Source: Didymodactylos carnosus (taxonomy: Eukaryota > Rotifera > Eurotatoria > Philodinida > Philodinidae). From it: a DNA stretch of 22,923 nucleotides. This document shows, piece after piece, positions 1-8,000 of the stretch. The position numbers and the translations under genes are program-made. Position 1 is the stretch's first letter. Each line of letters opens with the position of its first letter. A model generated the notes under the pieces. It did no database searches. It was not told the origin of the DNA and saw only the letters and a program-made list of their open reading frames with translations. The stretch covers positions 1 through 22,923 of the forward strand of contig CAJNOQ010002719.1 of the NCBI GenBank assembly GCA_905250885.1, in the 5' to 3' direction.

Positions 1-2
1 TA

Positions 3-71
3 CCGGTCTTTGAAGGCCTAGCGGCAGCATTCATGGTGGTATTCGGAATCAGCATCGTCGACTACCTATAG
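3..71 (+). CDS. 3' end of an unidentified gene, last 22 codons (partial)
   Basis: The first 71 bases are GC-richer than the rest of the window and stay open in one plus-strand frame, entering from outside the window and ending in TAG at 69-71. The peptide ends PVFEGLAAAFMVVFGISIVD and then YL. It is strongly hydrophobic apart from a short polar tail, which would suit the last membrane helix of a membrane protein. The other plus frames and the minus frames stop within it. The piece is too short to name a family. It could also be chance, because 22 open codons prove little on their own. Confidence 0.3.
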   Translation, partial: PVFEGLAAAFMVVFGISIVDYL

Positions 72-533
72 TCCAGTCGGTTTCGTTGAAAAAGCGATTT
101 ATCAGTTGGGGATCATTCCTCGTTAGTTTTGACATTTTCTTTCTTTTTTTATTCGATCATTTTTAGATTTGGACATGAGTTAAGTGAAAAACTTAAGTTT
201 ACTGAATGAAATCTAATTGGACATTTTATACAATATCTTCTATGTTTCTTCTGCATAAACAGGAATTGCTGTTTCATATTTTAAGAATTTATTCTATGCC
301 ATGCTATCTACGCTTGGTAAAAATTTAGTTGCTTGAGCTCAAGTTAATCAAGAGTTATAAATCGAACAAAGAAAAATTGACGAGAAACATTTAGTATGAA
401 ATATCCTCAAACGAGAAAAATTGTATTTATTTTTTATCTTCATTTTGTTTTCTAACTTTTGCTTTTATCGGTTTATTACTCAGCCGACTAGACTCCTGCG
501 GGGCAGCTCCGAGCCCCGGACTCTACAACCCAT
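72..533. other. AT-rich intergenic stretch, no gene seen
   Basis: This stretch holds T-rich and A-rich runs with many stops in all frames. A GC-richer patch with the motif GGGGCAGCTCCGAGCCCC lies near 498-515, whose ends GGGGC and GCCCC can pair. No exon, RNA gene or transposon end could be supported here. Confidence 0.4.
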
Positions 534-1492
534 GCACAGTGTGCATCCAGGCGAAATCTTGGTGAAAAAATGAAAGTTGACCGAAAAGTCAACTTTCCAG
601 TAATTCAAATAGTGATTAATATACTCTGAACTATGCTTATGCTCTATTCGATGGTAAAAAAGTTTCTTCCTACGACTAATTTAAGCTGGGAAAAACATAT
701 GAACAAAAATTGCACTAAAAACGATGGTGCCGCCGGAAAATCGTATTACACGCAAAATCAAGATAAGCCGTAAGACAAACAAACGCATATTCAGAATCTG
801 CATCCAGTCCGCTACCGATTGGTAAAATAATTTTCAAATTTTGGGCCTTCCGAGCCGGACAAACCAAATAAAACATTTTTCTAGAGAGTTCTCCAAAACG
901 TTTGTGTTTGACAAAATGCGTGCGCCAACTTTAGCCTAACTCCAATTTTGATGAAACTTCTGAGAATGTAGTCCTATATATGACACGTCTACACAGGTAG
1001 CGAAAAGTTTCCTGTCCCGAGTTATTGATTTTTCAGATATTTTCTATTTTTCTCGGGCTAAAATGTTTCGAAATTTGAAAAAAATAGCATATTTGGGATC
1101 AGCACAAAAAGCTACAACGACTGATATTCAATAAGAGAGGTTTTTGACCCAAAAATGACAGATTTTACAAAATCCTGCGGTTGAAGATATCGTTTACGAA
1201 GTTTTCTACTACATATTCGGACATCAGTTGTAACATCAAGCCTATAAAAAAATTCCATATAGGCTTTCGAGTGCGCTCATGCCAATAGCACTGCTTTTAA
1301 AGTTCAAAAACGGTTTTAAGAGGTTTTCCAAAGATCTGGTCTCTGGAAAACCTATTAAAAACCGTTTTGGACTTTGAAAGCAGTGCCTCTGGAATGAGTA
1401 CACTCGAAAACCTATTTGAAAAATTTTTGTAGACCTGTACTCTGCTTTAAAGAGATATGCTCGCCTGCCTAGCCAAAGATGCACACTGTGCC
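534..1492. repeat. Possible non-autonomous element bounded by 14-bp inverted repeats
   Basis: GCACAGTGTGCATC at 534-547 is repeated exactly in inverted orientation as GATGCACACTGTGC at 1479-1492. Between them lies non-coding DNA less AT-rich than its flanks. It includes a 10-bp hairpin at 572-597 (GAAAGTTGAC, 6-nt loop, GTCAACTTTC), a CCCGAG/CTCGGG pair near 1016 and 1051, and the large snapback at 1239-1436. I could not see a clear target-site duplication. The 14-bp unit is itself partly palindromic, which weakens the case for true terminal repeats. Confidence 0.3.
1239..1436. repeat. Snapback inverted repeat, arms of about 95-100 bp with almost no loop
   Basis: The segment at 1239-1337 reads almost as the reverse complement of 1338-1436. 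Matching blocks include AGGTTTTCCA (1321-1330) with TGGAAAACCT (1343-1352), and ACGGTTTT with the AAAACCG.. block at 1347-1369. TTTCGAGTG (1264-1272) also matches CACTCGAAA (1401-1409). Identity is roughly 80% by eye, so the DNA or its RNA could fold into one long imperfect hairpin. An open minus frame across it (1242-1583) is a by-product of the palindrome and resembles no protein I know. Confidence 0.75.
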
Positions 1493-1725
1493 ATGTACCG
1501 CTATTTTCTTTGGCGCAAACGGTACAATCGACTTGCAATGTTGTAAAACAGAACAATGAATTAATTATATTCTCCTCTAACATTGATTAGCCTGTAGACT
1601 AGTGAAAAAAAATCTCTTTTGAAGAAATATAGTTGATGGGTTGAAGGTGTCAGGCAAAGTTCGGTAAAAATTCAGATTTCCGAATTTCTTTTCATTTTCA
1701 ATACAATAAACAACAGTTCAGATAC

Positions 1726-2078
1726 TTTATAACAAGCAATTTTTGATCCTGATTACGAATCTAATATTCGTTTGTCTTCGTTTTGGATGAGCCTACAGAA
1801 ACCTTCTGTACGGTTTTCTAGTCGTAGCTTAACGGAAGACTTGAATTTTTCAGCTTTTATTCCAGTAACAGTTTAATAACTCCACGGAAGTTGATGCATT
1901 AGCCTCAAAAACTTATCTACATGAGTAACTCAATGTGCCTTCCAATCTGATACATAAAAATGTGCCCTATTAGAATCTCATAGTGGTGCATTAGAAATCC
2001 GGTTTCTGTAGGCTCATCGAAAAAGGAGACAAACCAATATTAGATTCGTAATCAGGATCAAAAATTGCTTATTATAAA
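1726..2078. mobile_element. Foldback/MITE-like element with 78-bp terminal inverted repeats
   Basis: The left arm 1726-1803 and right arm 2001-2078 are reverse complements with only a few mismatches. Long exact blocks include GCAATTTTTGATCCTGATTA and the following GATTACGAATCTAATATT on the left, and the matching AATATTAGATTCGTAATCAG and AATCAGGATCAAAAATTGC on the right. The arms end inside at GCCTACAGAAACC/GGTTTCTGTAGGC and outside at TTTATAA/TTATAAA. The 197-bp interior has no coding frame. This is the structure of a non-autonomous DNA element or foldback. The family is unknown, and target duplications are unclear because the ends are AT-rich. Confidence 0.75.
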
Positions 2079-2271
2079 TCATATTCTGAGAAAAAATGTA
2101 GGAATCGCTTGGAAAGGTTTCCTCATAAGAGAAAAACTCAAAATAACCATAAACATAAAAGACTGAATTTCAAAAATCTATTTTATTAAGCACGCTAATG
2201 TTAAGTACTTTAAATTATAAACGATGCATATTAACCGCGTTATGGGAGACGTATGAAAAATAAAATTATTC

Positions 2272-2336
2272 ATATCACACTGGAAAATAGTTCGAGCATC
2301 ATATGATGCTTGAAGTTCATGTAGAACATGTGATAT
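2272..2336. repeat. Nested palindromes, cloverleaf-like potential
   Basis: ATATCACA (2272-2279) pairs with TGTGATAT (2329-2336). Between them are the perfect 16-bp palindrome AGCATCATATGATGCT (2295-2310) and a small hairpin GTTC/GAAC (2315-2327). Two more palindromic units follow, TTCTCATGAGAA (2361-2372) and CATTCC/GGAATG (near 2433-2450). It does not match a tRNA, as it has no T-loop or anticodon arm consensus. Confidence 0.4.
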
Positions 2337-4170
2337 CTTATCAAACTCAAATGTTTGAATTTCTCATGAGAAGGTCTGACGGTTCGACGAATGAATATGA
2401 TAGCACAGAGCCGACAGAAGAAGAATGCATTTGAGCATTCCTGAAGGGAATGACCGTGATAATAAGGCATGTCTGACCACATCTTTTATCCTTCACAACG
2501 TGCGAACACGTGTGTTATATGCGTGAAAATAAAAGATTGAAAACTTACTTCACTACCTATGTTAACGAAAAATTCGATATCTCAAGATGTTTAGAGTCGA
2601 TCGGGCTGAAACATTCGATACAGCTACTCAATAGTCAGGTCTATTTGTGAAAAAATGTTCATTGCTTAACGCATTTCAGAGGATGAATAAGAAAAAAATT
2701 CGGTAAAATATTAGTTTTTGTTATGCAGAGAGTAAAAATTCGATATCCCGACAAGAAAGGACTGTGGACATTTTTAGTTTTTTCTACTCCATCGAGGTCT
2801 TCATGTGGCTAAATTATGAGCTCAAAATCGATCGGACAGTTGAGGACCTTCCGTCGTAAATCTCAAATCTTTACAAAACATCTTCACTGTTCGATGCTGA
2901 TAAAAACGAAAACAGCCACTACTGAGCAACATAACACCATAAAAGGACTGAGTTCTCTGCTTGTTTCAAATACAGAACTCCTTTACACATTCTAGAAGAG
3001 TTTAAAAAGTGATATTGAGCTTTTAAAACACTCATACAGAATCATTCGAGCTTTTAGAAAATTTGTAGATTTTCAATATCATTGAGTTCGTCAAGGTCTC
3101 CATTGAAATACATTAGACTATCACTATCATTGTAACCTTCAATAGGATTTGGTTAAGACCAATATTTTATGCATTTATAGAAAGAGAGATATCAAACTGA
3201 TAAATTATCCGTCCATGTCGTTGATGAAAAAAGATATAACCATTTGTGAAATATCAGAATCAATATTTCGTACTTGATTTCTGCAACAAAAAACAAACAT
3301 TTTGATTCTCTTGGAAAAAAGTACTCTTCAACCATTTGTAAGTCTCATTGTTCATACAATTGTATGTTTACATCTGAACATATCAGCCCACAAGTGATGC
3401 ATGTTGAAATATTTAGCTGATAAACAAAGCAAAACACAAGGAATTACTAGTGTATGTCTGTCAAATTTCAAATTTTTTAAGATGAAAGAAGTATGATACT
3501 TTATCTTCTGTGCATAAATTGAACAATAATTTTTATGTATTGAGTAAATTGTATTTGTTCTGGTAGAAAAAAGAACTGCTCAGTTCATAAATTTGATTTT
3601 ACTCGAGATACACTGTGTTGTTGCTTTTACATTAATTAAATACATACGAAAAAGTACTGATGTAATGATATGAGAATTATTCTATAGGATTTACCAAAAA
3701 TGATCGTTTCCTGCAATTTTTCAGCAAAATTGAATAGAATTCTACCAATGTCTTTGTTCACATAGATTGTGATTTATATTGAAATACAAAAGTGTTTCAT
3801 ATTCAATTGATCATCGAGTTGTTAAATTTGATAAATTAGTTATGGCGAATATGAAAAATGTGAAATAAAAATACTACACAAATTTAAGAATGGTAACAAT
3901 ACTGAATTGACAACAATATAAGCACTATTTTAGTGGTATTCATATTAAAGCAAAACAATATCGACTATTAAAAACACTGACTTTTATTGCTGCTTGAATC
4001 TATAAATTCAACTATAGGTAAAGAGAAACATATCTATTGCATAGAATTATTCTCTATCCAATCTCTCATTTTTCTGATTTTATAATCAAATTTTATTTTT
4101 CGTATAAAAAGGGATGTATGACTGAATTATTATATAGATAATAGTTTTTAATGTTTCATCTATGCAATCG

Positions 4171-4198
4171 CATACACATACATACACACGCACACACA
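4171..4198. repeat. CA/CATA simple repeat
   Basis: A run of CATACACATACATACACACG followed by CACACACA. It is a short microsatellite in intergenic DNA with no visible role. Confidence 0.7.
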
Positions 4199-4605
4199 AA
4201 ATTAAAAACAAAAAACAATAAGATCAAGAATAGAGAAAATTTTGGACTGTGAATATCACTGAGATGAAGAACAAGAAAAAATGTCAATAAACATGTTCAA
4301 TAAAAAAACCATAAATCAAAATTTCGTTGTAAATACTCGAGCAGAAGAAAGAACAGAGATATGTTCTTTTTGCAACTTTTACTTGAGAAGTATCCGTTAC
4401 ATGTCTTCTCGATATGCACAACAAATAATATAATAATACGCATATCCATCTGCTCAGAAAAGGAGTATGTACAACTTTCGAGTGAAAATACAAATACATA
4501 AGAACAATGGTGAATTAGACAGATATTTCTCTTTGAAAATAGTGACATTGGATTCAATAAAACAGAAATTGGAAGAAGCTGAATCACCATTTTTTAGTTA
4601 GATAA

Positions 4606-4629
4606 TTTATTGTCCTTCATGTATTTAAT
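4606..4629 (-). promoter_or_regulatory. Candidate polyadenylation signals of SHANK
   Basis: On the minus strand ATTAAA (4629-4624) and AATAAA (4611-4606) lie about 127-152 nt past the SHANK stop codon, in an A/T-rich 3' UTR with T-rich stretches after them. Position and sequence suit the 3' end of the transcript, but AATAAA is common by chance in DNA this AT-rich. Confidence 0.45.
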
Positions 4630-4755
4630 GCATTTTTTTAAATGAAAGCAACATACAGACACTGTACGTGGAGAGAATAAAGCAATAAAAATCACACGGA
4701 AAATGGATTAAAAGTTGTGAGAGAAGAAAAAATGTAGTAAAAATTGTTATGGTTT

Positions 4756-5012
4756 TCAACTATCACCACCACTATCACCGTGATGATTATAACGTTTAAT
4801 CATTATTTGTTGCGGTTGTGTAGTACGACGTTTTAAACCTTCTAATAATTGATTAGCAGCATGACTAAAACGTTGCTGATGAACTGGTGAATTCGATAGT
4901 GAAGATGATTGTGATGGAGAAGGCGGCATCGACGGAGAAGATATTACGGTTGATGAGAATGAAGTAATATGAGAACGGGATGATTCACCATTAAAATAAT
5001 TATTCACATTGG
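4756..5012 (-). CDS. SHANK: SHANK exon 22: terminal exon without SAM domain
   Basis: The acceptor is TTCATTTTAG; 84 codons run to TGA at 4758-4756 (residues 1270-1353). The sequence is Ser/Pro-rich (SSPSMPPSPSQSSSLSNSP), then the basic and Gln-rich SHAANQLLEGLKRRTTQPQQ, and ends HHGDSGGDS. It does not resemble a SAM domain, which ends SHANKs in vertebrates, flies and worms. The junction with exon 21 (G/CC, Ala) is in frame across a 1.4-kb intron. The exon looks coding from its codon pattern and acceptor, but it could be one of several alternative ends. Confidence 0.8.
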
Positions 5013-8000
5013 CTAAAATGAAATAAAGAAATACAGTTAGCCGAAAAAACGTATGTAAACCTTTGAGTATCACGGAGTGATTACAGGTTAATGAATCTAA
5101 TCAATGTTTTTTTCTAATCTCATACGAACTCTACTTCATTTTCAAACTGATTATATGAAATATTTCTTACACTGACGATAATCTAACACTGACTCATTAT
5201 CAAGATACAGACGGCTGATGCATTATGATTATATTAACCTGATGATATTCATAAATTAAAATTAAAATGTGTTAAATTCAGAAATTAAATAAGCATACGT
5301 TATCATAAAGAGTAAACAATTGGATTAGATTAACATGGAGATAATATTTGTAGTCAGTTGTGAAAAGAGATATAAAGTGTAATCAAGCAGGTGCTCAAGA
5401 TCAAGATGTATACAAGAAAATATTTGCAGTTGAGTATGGTACAATGGAACAAAGGTGTTTTGACACACCCTTAGCATTCATTGTATGCTTTTTAATGAAT
5501 GTTAAATCTCAGGATTATTCTATGCCCCTCCAGAAAGATACGTACACCAACTATATAGTGAACAACATAAAACATTTTGCATACTACTACAAAGATGTAA
5601 ATGACGAATCTAATATTATAAGCTATATAAATGTCGTATGAAACAAAAAAGATGAGAAAAATGTGTGTTCAGAAGGTTTCAGTCGATAAAAGAAATCCTT
5701 TAGATGGCATGCTTCTAGCTCACAACTTATCATACTTAAAATCCTACATCTATAATCAAACTAACAATATCAATACATGCATGTTCATCATATCAATGCG
5801 CATAATCATGCAAATTTAGTTGAAGGCACAGAAAAGCACACTTTTCAAATAGTCGTATACATGAGCGGGTAGTATGAAGCATTAGAAAGAAGTATTGCTG
5901 TTATGGTTAACAACACAACAAACGTATTTTTTAAAATATAACCTAATACTGTGTGTGCTTATGTGTGCAATAACTGCATAAAACACCCATGGAAAATGAG
6001 GTTTTTTTACTATCATATGATATACATAGATGAAACAAGAAGAGAAAAGGAACTTACAATCACATTTCGTAACGTTGCACTGAAAATACAAAATATGGTA
6101 ATTTGTAGCGCTGTATAAGAACTATGTACGGCAATTTGAGCATTTTGCTAATTATTTTTATCATCAGACATCTCTTATTGAAACAATAAGAACTCAAGAG
6201 TGGCAAATTTGGAAATATGTTTAAATATTTCTACACATAATAGTAAAGTGTACAAGATTTAAAAGTACGGTGTTTTCTAGTATCACTAAAAACTTTTGTT
6301 TGTGCAGCTTTTTAAAAATATATTTTATCGTGATAAATGTTAGACAAGTTACCAAATTATTCATACCACGAGATATTCATCAAACCAACAAGGTGCAATT
6401 CAAAAAAATCTTTACCTGTCTGTTTGACATTTCCTGGTGTTATAGTTCCATTTGCAGTTGCTATGGTCACTCGATTGAACGGTTGTTGTTGAATATTTGC
6501 TTGGTTTATACCAGAAAAGAATGTTACGGGAATTTGTTTCACTGGTTTTGTTTCGCTAAATCTCGCCTGTTTTTCTGCAGCTTTTTGCGCAATAACAGAT
6601 GAAAAATTCGCATCATGCCTTACGTCTGCTATAACTGGAGAAGATGTAGCTAATGAAGAAATTGATTTAGTTGTTGTAGTGGGTGATGATGTTGATAATG
6701 ATTGTTCATTTGGCGATCTTCTTGGAGTTATATTTTGTTCTATCGTTATGTTTTTTCTCAATGTTGTAGGAGATGGTGGAGGTGGAAATGATGTGATTGT
6801 TGTAGACGGTGTTAAATCTTCAATAACGATACTTTTTAGTTCTGTATACGTTGATGATGAATGAAGATTAGTAGAACGTGGAGTATTTAATGATGGACGT
6901 GGAGTATTTGATGATGAACGTGGAGTATTTAATGATGAACGTGAAGCTAAAAGATGAAAAAAGAAATGTTTCAAATAATTAACCCTGACATCTGTGATCA
7001 GTTATTTTCCAATTTTCAGCATGCAATTTTTTCCAGAGCATATTACATAAAGTCGTAGTCGATGGTAAACATGAACTTACATTGATTCGTTCTTCCGTTT
7101 GGTAAAGCGGATAGGGGTCGCTGTTGTTCTGGTTTTGATTGTACTATCTCTTTCTTTGGAGTTTGCCCTATTTGTATAGATTGTGGTTTTTTTAAACGAT
7201 TTCTCGCTTGCTCGATTTCTGTTTGTAAATTTCCATTGCCAACAATCATCGGGGTAGACTTTACAGGCTTTTCGTTTACATGTTTAAGTTGTGGCGGCGA
7301 CTCTTGTAAGGGTTGCTGTTGCACAGACAACTTATTTAACTGAGAAGGAAATGGTGGTGGGGGCGGAGGAACCGATTGTTGTTTTTCATTGTCACTGTTC
7401 ATTGTTTCGCTATCACGATTATTATTATTATTATTCGAGTTTAATGGCGCGTGTAATGATTGTTTTTTAACCATTGAACGTTTTTTAACATCGCTCGGTT
7501 TAACTTTATCGATCGATGAAGGAAAAGAAGATGGAAATGAAGGAGCAACTGACGGTGGTGCAAGAGGCGCTATGCCTTTGAATGTTGTTAGTGGTGTAGA
7601 TGTATTCATCATTAGCGATGGTGTCATATAGATTCCATCGGACGCTGTCGATGTATTTGTAGTTAATGTTGATGAACTTGTTACTTCGACGAAGGAATTT
7701 TTTGGATGTTGATTACTGTTTAAAGAAGATAGTGATGATTCTTCGTCGGCCTCGTTTGATGATGAATTCGAATTACGTCTTATATTAGACACATTTGTAG
7801 CAAGATTACGTTCAGTCTGTAATGATGACGGTAATGGTCGAAATGTGCCATAAATTTGTTGTTGTTGCTGTGGTTGACCAGAAATTGTAGTCGACGAACA
7901 ATCGTATAGACTGGAATCACGTTCTGGTACAACTGGTTTTGGTCTGAAAAACAGCAAAACACATTAAGTATGAAAACTGATAGTTTAGATGAAATTTTTT

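Larger units (their letters stand above)
2079..4600. other. Intergenic DNA downstream of SHANK, no gene seen
   Basis: No frame here resembles a protein, and I specifically looked on the minus strand for a SAM-domain exon of SHANK without finding one. The stretch has a cluster of palindromes at 2272-2450 and two copies of AAAAATTCGATATC near 2570 and 2736, each followed by a CGATCGG-containing stretch. A CA/CATA-rich simple repeat lies at 4171-4198. The rest is A/T-rich and unremarkable. Confidence 0.5.

Noticed and set aside
1242-1583. 113-codon minus-strand open frame
   Set aside because: It mostly translates the snapback repeat, so codon order follows the palindrome. No protein similarity is recognisable.
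2272-2336. Cloverleaf-like folding suggestive of a tRNA
   Set aside because: No T-loop or D-loop consensus and wrong stem lengths. No tRNA was found anywhere in the window.
5360-5819. Two plus-strand open frames (93 and 62 codons) in the last SHANK intron
   Set aside because: No recognisable motif and no splice or promoter context; composition matches the A/T-rich intron.
6679-6864. 61-codon plus-strand open frame rich in Asp, Gly and Val
   Set aside because: Complement of the Ser/Thr/Pro-rich SHANK exon 21.
7389-7631. 80-codon plus-strand open frame
   Set aside because: Shadow of SHANK exon 20, whose minus-strand frame carries conserved motifs.
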